Assembly (NCBI GenBank): GCA_029263435.1
Contig: JAJCXL010000232.1
Span: 1-10,227 of the forward strand
Direction of reading: 5' to 3'
From: Acidobacteriota bacterium
GTDB lineage: Bacteria > Acidobacteriota > Vicinamibacteria > Marinacidobacterales > SMYC01
Length of the DNA stretch: 10,227 nt
The position numbers and the translations under genes are program-made. Positions 1 through 6,648 of the stretch are shown piece by piece (positions within the stretch are counted from its first letter, which is position 1; every line of letters starts with the position of its first letter). The notes under the pieces were generated by a model. The model made no database searches, had not been told where the DNA came from, and saw only the letters and a list, made by a program, of their open reading frames with translations.

Positions 1-483
1 GGAGAAACGCTGCGACAGAGTTTCGAGATCGTCAGAGATCCGAGGATCGAGTTCGACGATAACGACCTTCGCGCCCAGTTCGATTTCCTGATCGCCGTGC
101 GCGACAAGCTCACCGAGACGATGAACGTCGTCAGGCGCATCCGAGACTTGAGAGCGCGGGCGACGGCCGCGGTCGAAGCTGCGGGCGCTAGCGAGACGTT
201 GACGGATGAGCTTCGCGAGCTCAACGACCAGCTCTATCCTCTCGAAGAGCGGCTGGTGCAATACCGCGCTCGAGCGGGACAGGACTTGATCAACTATCCG
301 ACCGCCATCGACAGCAAGCTCGCACGGCTGCTCAACTTCGCGTCCATGGGCGACGCGCCGCCCACCCAAGGTGCGATGGATCTGTTACGTCGTCTCTCGG
401 ACGGCGTTCAGGAACGCGTCACCGCGCTCGACGCGCTCGAAGCAGGTGCGTTCGCTTCGCTCATGAGAGCGGCCGGCCAGTAA
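1..483 (+). CDS. VPS10/BNR-repeat glycosyl hydrolase, C-terminal fragment
   Basis: The reading frame is open from the first base and ends at TAA 481-483, giving the last 160 residues of a longer protein; the start lies outside the window. The visible part is charged and helical: a segment beginning GETLRQSFEIVRDPR, then QFDFLIAVRDKLTET, VRRIRDLRARA, and INYPTAIDSKLARLLNFASM. This order (a DPR segment, a helix with RDKL.ET, an R-I-R-D-L helix, then a NYP segment with N..A/D.K) is the pattern I recall from the C-terminal tail of large secreted sortilin-like (VPS10/BNR Asp-box) 'glycosyl hydrolases', which are numerous in Acidobacteriota and Bacteroidota. The catalytic or beta-propeller part is not in the window, so substrate and activity cannot be read here. 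These proteins are usually exported; the signal peptide would be off the left edge. No clear terminator follows. The family call is from memory of the tail pattern; the existence of the gene is near certain. Confidence 0.82.
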   Translation, partial: GETLRQSFEIVRDPRIEFDDNDLRAQFDFLIAVRDKLTETMNVVRRIRDLRARATAAVEAAGASETLTDELRELNDQLYPLEERLVQYRARAGQDLINYPTAIDSKLARLLNFASMGDAPPTQGAMDLLRRLSDGVQERVTALDALEAGAFASLMRAAGQ

Positions 484-610
484 GAGACTCGAGACGCGAG
501 CTCGGCGCCGGCCCCCCGGTGACCGGGAAATCTGCCCGATATTGGGCTGGGATCTCTTTTCCACCCGTGCGTCTCCCACGTCTAAATCCGATCCGCAGGA
601 AACGGTGTCC

Positions 611-695
611 AAAAGAGACCCGGTCCATTTTTCTGTGCTCCATCTCTCTCGAAACAAGGGAGTTGTGGGTTGGCAAATTGGACCTGGTCCCTTTT
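611..695. repeat. Inverted pair of REP-like palindromic arms
   Basis: The left arm 611-627 reads AAAAGAGACCCGGTCCA. The reverse complement of 679-695 reads AAAAGGGACCAGGTCCA. The 17-nt arms therefore match at 15 positions and face each other across about 51 nt. Each arm contains its own near-palindrome (GACCCGGTC and GGACCTGGTCC). Within the pair lies AAACAAGGG (652-660), and the right arm runs into CCCTTTTTCTTG (689-700); both end motifs recur in the hairpin at 8405-8442. The architecture, two short palindromes in inverted orientation in an intergenic gap, resembles REP doublets (REPIN/BIME) mobilised by RAYT transposases. It could also form a transcription-terminating or mRNA-stabilising hairpin. 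No RAYT gene is in the window. Confidence 0.55.
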
Positions 696-697
696 TC

Positions 698-726
698 TTG
701 CTCACCTGGCCGGAGTCTCCTATGCT
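698..726 (+). promoter_or_regulatory. Putative sigma70-type promoter for the Tat/amidase gene
   Basis: TTGCTC (698-703) and TATGCT (721-726) are separated by exactly 17 nt. The -10-like hexamer ends 9 nt before the ATG at 736, so transcription would start at or within a few bases of that ATG. No Shine-Dalgarno sequence is suitably placed before 736, which fits a leaderless mRNA. The -35 hexamer overlaps the outer edge of the inverted repeat arm. The match to consensus is only partial, so this is a proposal. Confidence 0.35.
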
Positions 727-735
727 TCGCTCACT

Positions 736-993
736 ATGACGTTGTCTCGAAGAGAGTTCACGGCGCTCGTCGGTGCGGGTGCTATCGGGCTGCCGGCGCA
801 AGGAGAGAGACTCACGACCGAACGGGTCGGCGAGATGCTCGATGCGTTAGGCGGGAGGGGTGTTTTCGCGAATCCGGAGTGGCTCGAGATGTTGCGTGAA
901 GCCATCGAGCGGACCGAGGGGATGACAGCGACGATCCGCGGCTACGCGCATTCGAGCGATGCGGAGCCCTCGATCCTCTTCGCCCGGTATTGA
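736..993 (+). CDS. Tat-signal leader frame of a split amidase
   Basis: This 85-residue frame begins MTLSRREFTALVGAGAIGLP. It has a twin-arginine motif (S4-R5-R6-E7-F8), a short hydrophobic stretch and a small-residue cleavage region near residues 18-21, so export through the Tat system is predicted. The remainder is helical (ERLTTERVGEML, EWLEMLREAIER) and ends EPSILFARY. In many acidobacterial and planctomycetal amidases the same elements (Tat signal, a helical segment of about 60 residues, then a PPALxFDP-like linker) form the N-terminus of a single polypeptide with the catalytic domain. Here the frame stops at TGA 991-993, and the catalytic frame opens one base inside that stop (TGATG). 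I read this as the N-terminal part of one ancestral gene broken by a -1 frame change. The alternatives are a base-call error, programmed frameshifting, or a genuine small coupled gene. The start at 736 is preferred to an upstream GTG-type extension to 670, which would run through the repeat arm and put 22 residues before the Tat motif. Confidence 0.6.
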   Translation: MTLSRREFTALVGAGAIGLPAQGERLTTERVGEMLDALGGRGVFANPEWLEMLREAIERTEGMTATIRGYAHSSDAEPSILFARY

Positions 994-2462
994 TGATGCA
1001 AAATCCGCGCGACGAAGAGCTTGCTTTCTCCTCCGTCTCGGAGCTCTCCCGGCTTCTCGAGTCCCGACAGATTTCATCGGTCGAGCTCACGGAGACCTAC
1101 ATCGCCCGTGCGCTCGAGCTGGACCAGCCCGATTTCGATATGCCGGCCGACCCAAACCTCACCTCAGGCGAGAAGCTGGCGAGCATCATCACCCTCGCCC
1201 AGGACCACGCGATGAACGCCGCGCGTCGTGCTGATGCGGCCGAACGTCGCGGTCCGCTGCACGGCATACCTTACGGGGTCAAAGATCTTCTCGACACCAA
1301 AGGCGTGCGCACGACCTGGGGCTCACGCATGCTCAACAGCAATGTGCCGGATCGAGATGGCGCGGTCGTCGAGAAGCTCGAGGCTGCCGGCGCGGTCCTC
1401 ATGGCGAAGATGTCGATGGGGGAGTTCGCGGGAGGAAACACCTCGAACGCGTTGAATCCGTGGAAGCGGGACCGCACGACGTTCGGCTCTTCCAGCGGGA
1501 CGGCCACCGCGGCGGTGGCGGGCTTCATCGGCTTTGGCATCGGTAGCGAGACCGGAGGCTCGATTGTTTACCCGTGCTCAGCCGTCGGCGCGACGGGACT
1601 GCGTCCGACCATCGGGCGGGTCAGTCGCTTCGGTGCGATGGTGCTCTCATGGAGTCTCGACAAGCTCGGCCCGGTCGGCCGCTTCGCTGAGGATTGCGGC
1701 ATCGTGCTCGAGGCCATCGCGGGGCATGATCCGAGAGATAATTCGACCGCGAAGCGTCCGTTCCAGTTTCGCCAGGCGCCGCCCGCGTCGTTGCGAGGTA
1801 CCAAAGTCGGTGTCGAACGGGCGTCGTTCGATCTCGCCAGTCCCGCCGATCAGCGGACGTTCGAGACCGCCCTGACGGTGCTCCGCGACGCGGGGTGCGA
1901 GCTCGAAGACATCTCTCTGCCGGAGCGCCCTTATGGCGCGTTGTTCGGAAAGTTGGTTGGATCCGAGAGTGCGTCGTTCTTCGCTCCATTTTTCGATGAC
2001 GGAAGCATCGTGGATTGCTTTCCGTACAATCGCGAACGCGTGGCGAGCTGGATGGCAGCTCGTCTCGCGCCGACGTCGGACTACCTAGCGGCGCTTCGCA
2101 TCCGAAGCGAGCTCATCCGCGAGTCCGATGAAGTGATGTCTCGCTACCAAATGGTGGTGGCGCCGACGTGGCCTTTTGGCGCGGCGATGCGCGAGGTCGT
2201 GGACGGCTGGCCAGTACCTTCGGACCCGGAGCTCGATCCCGGTGGGCGCACTCACACGCATCTACGGATGCATAACGCCGCCAACCTCGCTGGACTCCCG
2301 GGTATCTGCTTTCCCTGCGGCTTCGATCACGAAGGCATGCCGCTGTCCTTGCAGCTCATCTCCGGAGCATGGGAAGAGCAAATCCTTCTCGACGCGTCGA
2401 TGATTTTCCAACGCGAAACGGATTGGCATCTTCAGCACCCGCCGGTCCCGTATCGAGCCTGA
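993..2462 (+). CDS. Amidase-signature (AS) family amidohydrolase
   Basis: This 489-residue protein is a complete AS-family catalytic domain. It would hydrolyse a C-N amide bond using a Ser-cisSer-Lys triad. With M1 at 993, the triad residues are K97 in HGIPYGVKD, cis-Ser S166 in FGSSSGTATA, and nucleophile S190 in GSETGGSI. The 24-residue gap between the two serines matches the family (for example FAAH S217/S241). The C-terminal PCGFDHEGMPLSLQLISG segment is also typical. The segment VGATGLRPTIGRVSRFGAM and the following SWSLDKLGPVGR match exported amidases usually just called 'amidase', not GatA, and there are no gatB or gatC neighbours. The natural substrate is unknown. The N-terminus begins directly at the domain edge (ELAFSSVSELSRLL) with no signal peptide; the Tat signal lies in the preceding frame, which overlaps the ATG by one base. 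No Shine-Dalgarno sequence is visible, so translation probably depends on coupling at TGATG or on frameshifting. Starts at 990 (TTG), 993 and 996 are all possible. Confidence 0.9.
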   Translation: MMQNPRDEELAFSSVSELSRLLESRQISSVELTETYIARALELDQPDFDMPADPNLTSGEKLASIITLAQDHAMNAARRADAAERRGPLHGIPYGVKDLLDTKGVRTTWGSRMLNSNVPDRDGAVVEKLEAAGAVLMAKMSMGEFAGGNTSNALNPWKRDRTTFGSSSGTATAAVAGFIGFGIGSETGGSIVYPCSAVGATGLRPTIGRVSRFGAMVLSWSLDKLGPVGRFAEDCGIVLEAIAGHDPRDNSTAKRPFQFRQAPPASLRGTKVGVERASFDLASPADQRTFETALTVLRDAGCELEDISLPERPYGALFGKLVGSESASFFAPFFDDGSIVDCFPYNRERVASWMAARLAPTSDYLAALRIRSELIRESDEVMSRYQMVVAPTWPFGAAMREVVDGWPVPSDPELDPGGRTHTHLRMHNAANLAGLPGICFPCGFDHEGMPLSLQLISGAWEEQILLDASMIFQRETDWHLQHPPVPYRA

Positions 2463-2474
2463 GACGCGCCAGAG

Positions 2475-2486
2475 CCCGGATTCGGG
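2475..2486 (+). terminator. Weak hairpin after the amidase gene
   Basis: CCCG-GATT-CGGG forms a 4-bp GC stem that a flanking G-U pair could slightly extend, 12 nt after the amidase stop codon and in the gap between two convergent genes. The sequence after it has only scattered Ts, not a clean run. It is a weak terminator candidate; nothing better is visible in 2463-2587. Confidence 0.2.
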
Positions 2487-2587
2487 TTGCTTCTCGTCGC
2501 CTTTTGGACGGTGCTTTCTGAGCTGAGATCAGAGCGGCGAGCCGCAGGGTCGCGGCCCGCCGCATCCGACTCGGACGACGCTGACCT

Positions 2588-3148
2588 CTAATCGTCGTCG
2601 AGCTTGAGCTTGATCTTTCCGTGCGTGACGGGATGCGTCCGATCGTTGTCATCCGGCCAAATCTGAGCCTCGCAGTACTCCGCGGAGGTAATGATGCCGC
2701 CGCCGCCTTCGAAGCCTAGAAACGTCGTGCGATCGGCCTCTTCGGAGTGCTTCCCGGTATCTAGAACGCGGAACCAGACATCTTTTCCGGGCTGATGGAT
2801 GTCGCCGATGAAACCCGGATGCACGGACAAATTCTGAGTGATGACGCCGCCGACCCAAACTCGACCGTTCGCGGGATCGACCGACAGACAGGTCACGTCC
2901 CCATGGAACTCGATCGGAAATCCGCCGAACTCAAGCTTCTGACGGAAACGTCCGGAAGCCTCGCCGTCATCCCGGTCGGCGTGCATCGCGAACTTGACGA
3001 CGAGCTCCGACCCACCGCCAGTGGTTAGTAGATACTTTCCCGCGCCTTTGACGACGAGGTCGGAGTCATCTGCCGTCGCGATACCAGCAAGAACGAGCGA
3101 CGCCGCACAGATCAGCGCCCGCACACTTTGTTTCGAATTCCTATTCAT
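2588..3148 (-). CDS. Secreted hypothetical protein
   Basis: This 186-residue protein has a clear Sec-type signal peptide: basic MNRNSKQSVR, a hydrophobic core ALICAASLVLAGIA, and likely cleavage after ATA (residues 24-26). The mature part is predicted to be mostly beta strand, with many Gly, Asp and Val residues. Recognisable pieces are GAGKYLLTTGG, LEFGGFPIEFHGDVTCLSVD, GRVWVGGVITQNL, a glycine-rich FEGGGGIITSAEYCEAQIWP, and an acidic tail KLKLDDD. Two cysteines (in DVTCLS and AEYCEA) could form a disulfide. The overall look is that of small secreted beta-sandwich hypotheticals, with the 'VWVGGVIT' strand resembling a recurring motif in such proteins, but I cannot name the family or a function. 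The start is supported by GAGGAG (complement of 3158-3163), nine bases before ATG. It is divergent from the winged-helix/TPR regulator and convergent with the amidase. Confidence 0.8.
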   Translation of the reverse strand: MNRNSKQSVRALICAASLVLAGIATADDSDLVVKGAGKYLLTTGGGSELVVKFAMHADRDDGEASGRFRQKLEFGGFPIEFHGDVTCLSVDPANGRVWVGGVITQNLSVHPGFIGDIHQPGKDVWFRVLDTGKHSEEADRTTFLGFEGGGGIITSAEYCEAQIWPDDNDRTHPVTHGKIKLKLDDD

Positions 3149-3412
3149 CCTGTTTTTCTCCTCATTGATAGTTGAACGCCATTCGTATCAACCTGCAGGG
3201 GACAGCGGCCCGAGGGTTCGGAAATCTTTAGCTAAGGTTTTCGTATCGGTCGTCCCTGACCGGAACAAATCCATCTGTTTGAATCACCATCCAAGATCTC
3301 GAATCTCGGAGGTGAAAGTCTCGGGTTGATCCAGGCTAAACAATAGAGCGCCAAGCGAAACCCAGACTGGAACGACCCTTGCTACGTAGGGAGTTCGCAA
3401 CAGGGGGAGCGT
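3149..3412. other. Divergent intergenic region, likely regulatory
   Basis: These 264 bases separate the secreted-protein gene (leftward) from the winged-helix/TPR gene (rightward) and must hold both promoters. Visible elements are the leftward ribosome binding site at 3158-3163, a perfect inverted repeat TTGATA/TATCAA at 3165-3191, an AT-rich 8-bp palindrome TTAGCTAA at 3228-3235, and a purine-rich AGGGGGA at 3402-3408 before the rightward ATG. No clean -35/-10 pair could be assigned for the rightward gene. A reverse-strand frame overlapping this region and the next gene has no domain and is treated as spurious. Confidence 0.5.
3165..3191. promoter_or_regulatory. Inverted repeat: candidate operator or promoter
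   Basis: TTGATA (3165-3170) and TATCAA (3186-3191) form a perfect 6-bp inverted repeat with a 15-nt spacer, immediately upstream of the ribosome binding site of the leftward secreted-protein gene. It could be an operator for a dimeric regulator such as the adjacent winged-helix protein. Read on the minus strand it is also TTGATA-N15-TATCAA, a promoter-like pair with a rather short spacer. Both readings are inference. Confidence 0.25.
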
Positions 3413-5833
3413 ATGTTCGATGACGTACAGACTCACGAGTGTGTCATCCGCGCGCGGCTGAACGTCGTGATCCGGGACCGCCGTGAGATCCGGCTCGAGC
3501 CGCAGGCGATGCGGGTCTTGACACTCCTGATCGAGCGCTCCGGTGATGTCGTATCGCGTGAGGAGATCCTGTCGCTCGTCTGGCACGAGCGGTTCGTAGG
3601 TGATGAAGTACTCACGAACGCCGTTAGCCAGATCCGACGAGCACTCGCCGACGCCCCGCGCCACCCTCGTTTCATTCAGACGATCGCGAAAGGTGGCTAT
3701 CGTTGGATCGCGCCGTCGCGTGTTCTTGGCGACGATCGTAAGAGTCGGCGTCGGGCACTCCTCACCCTGGCGGCCGGGCTCGTCGCAGCGGCTCTCGTCG
3801 CCGGGATATTCGCATCGGGACGGCCGAGCACGAGCGTCGACGTCCGAGCGATCAGCGGTTTGGTCACCGTCGGCGAGTTCGACAGTCTTTCCGGGGATGA
3901 AGATCTCGATTGGCTACGTACCGGCATCGCGGAGCTCATGGTCACGGGGCTGTCGCGGACGTCACGACTCCGAGTCATCGGGCCGTCCCATATGGCAATG
4001 GCGGGCGCCGTCGATGAAAGCCGCGCAGAGCTTTCGATCGGTGGCAGCTTCGCGCGCATCGACGGGAAGCTCAGAGTCGATGCTTTTGCAAAAGACACCA
4101 CGACCGGTGAGCTCGTCGCGGCGGAGAGCGTTTCGAGCGCCAACGCGTCCGAGCTCTTCGAGCTCGTCGACGATCTTGCGATTCGGCTGTCGATCCGTCT
4201 GGCCATGTTCCATGATCCCGAGCCGCATCTTCGACGCGCGCTACGAGAGATCACGACCGACTCCATCGAGGCCTATCAACTCTACGTGGAAGCGATGCGC
4301 CGCTACTACCACAACTTGGATCACGTGGGCGCACTCGAGCTCTACGAGAAAGCGGTCGAGATAGACCCAAACTTCGCGATGGCATACGCAAAGATGTCCA
4401 TCTTGTATATGAACGTCGGCGATCCGCTAGAGGCCGACATCGCGGGACGCCGTGCGCTCGAGCATATCGATCGGCTTCCGAGTCGCGAGCGCCACTACGT
4501 CACGGGTAACTTTTACGTCATCCACGAAGAAAGCTACGAACGAGCCCTCGACGCCTATGGAGACGCTCTGGAGCTCGACCCGGACCACCTCGCGGCCCGC
4601 CACAACCGGGGCTACATTTACTTTCGTTTGGAGCGCTATCGAGACGCGGCGGCGGAGCTCGAGCCTCTCGTGGACGCCGGTGTCGGGTTTCCGGGGAGCT
4701 ACAGGCTATTGATGTTGTCGCATGCCGCCCTTGGAGAGTTCGAGGCGGGCCGAGAGGTCGCGGATGCTTATCTCTCCCGCTACCCCGAAAAATGGGTCGG
4801 CTATCGCAACCTTGGCCAACACCTCATGCGTTGGGGCCGCCTAGAAGAGGCGAGTGAGGCGTTGTACCGTGCGGATTCCCTTCGACCGGGCCCACCGGAC
4901 GAGGTGGAGTGGTGGCAGCTGAAGCTACTGCTGGAAGAACCGCTCTTGACGACACGAGCCGAAGGCACCGCCGCGCGCAGTCCGGCTCCGGGCCTTGGCC
5001 GGGCGATGCAACAGCTTTATGTCGGCAGACCGGGAGAGGCTATTGCGGAGCTCGAGAAAACGATCTCGGGTCCGGATGCTCCCGGCGATTGGGCGCCTGT
5101 CGTGCTCAACCTTTCGGCCGCGGTCAAGCTCCAGATCGGAGACCCGAAGGCGAGTCTCGACACCGCGCTTCGAGCCCGGGATGTTGGGCGCGGCAACGCC
5201 TCTGAATGGCAAGCGCTGTCGCTCGCCTCGATGGCGAGCGCTACATTGGGCGATTGGGAAGGCGCGCGCCGCCTGGAATCGGAGCTCGAGCGCAAGACTG
5301 CCGGGCTTCCAACCCAGAAAGAACGACGGCGGCTGTTTTACCTTCGCGGCGAGCTCGCGAACGTCGCCGGTGCCCCTGAGGAAGCGGTCGAGGCGCTCAG
5401 GGAGGCGGAATCCCTTTTGGCGCCAAGAGGGTTCCCCGTCACGATGCAGATCCCGCAACACGTACCGATCCGCTACGCGCGAGCCGAGGCCCACCGCGCG
5501 GCGGGGGAGTCGAGCCAGGCGATGCGCTGGTATCGAAGCGTGGCCGAAAGCACCACTGAGCGGCTCGTCTGGCCCATTCCTTTCGTGCGGAGTTTTTATC
5601 GCCTCGGTCGTCTTCACGAAAACGCCGGGGATCGCGAGCAGGCTATTGCGTTCTACCGACGATATCTTTCGTACTGGAGCGATGGGGAGCTGGACCGGGC
5701 GGATGTAGAGGTGGCCGAGCGGAAAGTCGCGGCCTATGACGCGCTGATCGCCTCGCACCAGAATCAGAGCGCGGACCCAGACCAAGAAAAACTGACCGTC
5801 GGATTGGCTCCCGAGGGCTCTAGTCGCCGCTAG
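3413..5833 (+). CDS. Winged-helix transmembrane regulator with TPR repeats
   Basis: This 806-residue protein has four parts. Residues 1-103 form an OmpR/PhoB-type winged helix without a receiver domain, with PQAMRVLTLLIERSGDVVSR, recognition-helix region VLTNAVSQIRRAL and wing FIQTIAKGGYRW. Basic residues 109-114 (RKSRRR) precede one transmembrane helix at about 115-135. Residues 146-265 (VTVGEFDSLSG, LRTGIAELMVTGLSR, LSIGGSFARIDGKLRVDA) resemble the TolB-like/FlgO-like domain common in this architecture. From about residue 285 onward come TPR-like helical repeats, for example ALELYEKAVEIDPNFAMAYA and ALDAYGDALELDPDHLAARH. The layout matches CadC-like one-component regulators that sense outside the membrane and bind DNA from it; the TPR part would be periplasmic. 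The ligand is unknown. A purine-rich AGGGGGA at 3402-3408 supports the ATG, though its spacing of 4 nt is short. The gene diverges from the secreted-protein gene, its most likely neighbouring target. Very similar wHTH-TPR paralogues are abundant in Acidobacteriota. Confidence 0.9.
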   Translation: MFDDVQTHECVIRARLNVVIRDRREIRLEPQAMRVLTLLIERSGDVVSREEILSLVWHERFVGDEVLTNAVSQIRRALADAPRHPRFIQTIAKGGYRWIAPSRVLGDDRKSRRRALLTLAAGLVAAALVAGIFASGRPSTSVDVRAISGLVTVGEFDSLSGDEDLDWLRTGIAELMVTGLSRTSRLRVIGPSHMAMAGAVDESRAELSIGGSFARIDGKLRVDAFAKDTTTGELVAAESVSSANASELFELVDDLAIRLSIRLAMFHDPEPHLRRALREITTDSIEAYQLYVEAMRRYYHNLDHVGALELYEKAVEIDPNFAMAYAKMSILYMNVGDPLEADIAGRRALEHIDRLPSRERHYVTGNFYVIHEESYERALDAYGDALELDPDHLAARHNRGYIYFRLERYRDAAAELEPLVDAGVGFPGSYRLLMLSHAALGEFEAGREVADAYLSRYPEKWVGYRNLGQHLMRWGRLEEASEALYRADSLRPGPPDEVEWWQLKLLLEEPLLTTRAEGTAARSPAPGLGRAMQQLYVGRPGEAIAELEKTISGPDAPGDWAPVVLNLSAAVKLQIGDPKASLDTALRARDVGRGNASEWQALSLASMASATLGDWEGARRLESELERKTAGLPTQKERRRLFYLRGELANVAGAPEEAVEALREAESLLAPRGFPVTMQIPQHVPIRYARAEAHRAAGESSQAMRWYRSVAESTTERLVWPIPFVRSFYRLGRLHENAGDREQAIAFYRRYLSYWSDGELDRADVEVAERKVAAYDALIASHQNQSADPDQEKLTVGLAPEGSSRR

Positions 5834-5895
5834 TTCCCGCTCCTCGCCGACCCGCTCGAGAGGTCAGCCGACGAAGCGCGCCTGGGACCTCACGG

Positions 5896-5901
5896 TAGAA
5901 T
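5896..5901 (+). promoter_or_regulatory. -10-like hexamer for a possible leaderless transcript
   Basis: TAGAAT ends 6 nt before the ATG at 5908, which would place the transcription start at or next to the A of the start codon. No Shine-Dalgarno sequence lies in the last 15 nt before the ATG. I could not find a -35 match at 16-18 nt spacing, so the promoter rests on the -10 hexamer and its position. Confidence 0.35.
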
Positions 5902-5907
5902 TCTTCT

Positions 5908-6648
5908 ATGGATCGGATCGCGGTCGTCACTGGAGCTGCTCGTGGCATCGGTTTGTCTATCTCGCGAGCGTTGTTGTCGGATGGTCTCACGGTGGTCGGT
6001 GTCGACGTCGACGAAGAACGCCTGTCGGAAACCGCCGTTGCGCTCAGCGGCGAGGGGCGCCGCTTCTACGCGAGACCCGCGGATGTGACGGACCACGCTG
6101 CGGTGGAGCGGCTCTTCCATCAGATCTCGGAGGAGCTCGGTGGTGTCGATGTGCTTGTCAACAACGCCGGCACTTGTTTCATGAACGATTTCACGGAGAT
6201 CTCTGCGGACGAGCTCGCTCGTCAGATGGAGATCAATTTCAGTAGCGCGTTTTACTGTTGTCAACGAGCGGTGCCGTTGATGCTGAAACGGCCCGGCGTG
6301 AAAAAGATCGTCAACATCTCTTCGAACGGCGCTTATAACTTCGACGTGTTCGACCCCGCGCATTATCGTGCGAGCAAGGCGGCGCTCGATACTCTCACGA
6401 AGCATCTCGCCAGACGCTACGCGCTCGATGCAATCGCGGTCAACTCTTTGGCGCCGGCGATGACGAGGACGGAGCTCTTCGACGTCGTGCCTCGAGACGT
6501 TCTCGAACGAGCGGTGGCGGCGATGCCGCGGGGGGAGCCGATGAAGCCGGAAGAGGTCGCGGGGTGGGTTGCGTTCCTCGTATCTCCTGCCGGTGACTGC
6601 TCGAGCGGCAACGTGATCCTTCTCAACCAAGGGCGCGATGTCCGATAG
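5908..6648 (+). CDS. Short-chain dehydrogenase/reductase (SDR)
   Basis: This 246-residue classical SDR has the typical family length. It shows the cofactor motif TGAARGIG (T8-G15), an acidic residue at the end of the second strand (D33 in VGVDVDEE), which predicts NAD(H) rather than NADP(H), and a D60-V-T motif. It also has NNAG at 85-88, the active-site Asn N110, Ser in VNISSN (S138/S139), and Y153-x3-K157 in YRASK. The C-terminal part (PMKPEEVAGWVAFLVSP, CSSGNVILLNQG) is the usual end of FabG-like enzymes, where VDGG is more common than the LNQG seen here. It should oxidise or reduce an alcohol/ketone pair in the cytoplasm; the substrate cannot be deduced and the neighbours give no pathway. 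It is the first gene of a two-gene operon: its last 11 bases overlap the start of the DUF3592 gene. There is no Shine-Dalgarno sequence; a -10-like TAGAAT lies 6 nt before the ATG. Confidence 0.92.
   Translation: MDRIAVVTGAARGIGLSISRALLSDGLTVVGVDVDEERLSETAVALSGEGRRFYARPADVTDHAAVERLFHQISEELGGVDVLVNNAGTCFMNDFTEISADELARQMEINFSSAFYCCQRAVPLMLKRPGVKKIVNISSNGAYNFDVFDPAHYRASKAALDTLTKHLARRYALDAIAVNSLAPAMTRTELFDVVPRDVLERAVAAMPRGEPMKPEEVAGWVAFLVSPAGDCSSGNVILLNQGRDVR

Larger units (their letters stand above)
484..735. other. Intergenic region with inverted palindromic repeats and promoter
   Basis: These 252 bases separate the glycosyl hydrolase tail from the Tat/amidase gene. I see no credible gene: short frames crossing it have no recognisable domain. 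The left part has a short GC-rich palindrome CCCGGT-G-ACCGGG at 515-527 without a following T-run. The middle holds an inverted pair of palindromic arms at 611-627 and 679-695. The right end carries a promoter-like TTGCTC-N17-TATGCT at 698-726. Base composition drops locally in the 600-700 stretch, with several T-runs and A-runs. Confidence 0.6.

Noticed and set aside
515..527. CCCGGT-G-ACCGGG palindrome after the glycosyl hydrolase stop, as a terminator
   Set aside because: It has a one-base centre and no following T-run, so it was not called as an intrinsic terminator.
670..735. Upstream extension of the Tat-signal frame to a start at 670
   Set aside because: It would run through the inverted repeat arm and promoter-like hexamers and put 22 residues before the Tat motif; the start at 736 places SRREF at residues 4-8 as expected.
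722..739. Five-codon mini-frame (MLRSL) with GGAG upstream, ending in an ATGA overlap with the 736 start
   Set aside because: It could be a coupling leader peptide, but the same bases are better explained as the TATGCT -10 hexamer, and such short frames are frequent by chance.
993..2462. Amidase as GatA subunit of the tRNA amidotransferase
   Set aside because: There are no gatB or gatC neighbours, and the sequence around the nucleophile and the preceding Tat frame fit exported stand-alone amidases better.
4925..5785. Long minus-strand open frame (286 codons) inside the TPR regulator gene
   Set aside because: It is fully antisense to a clear domain-bearing gene, rich in Arg/Ser/Pro with no domain, and typical of GC-rich shadow frames.
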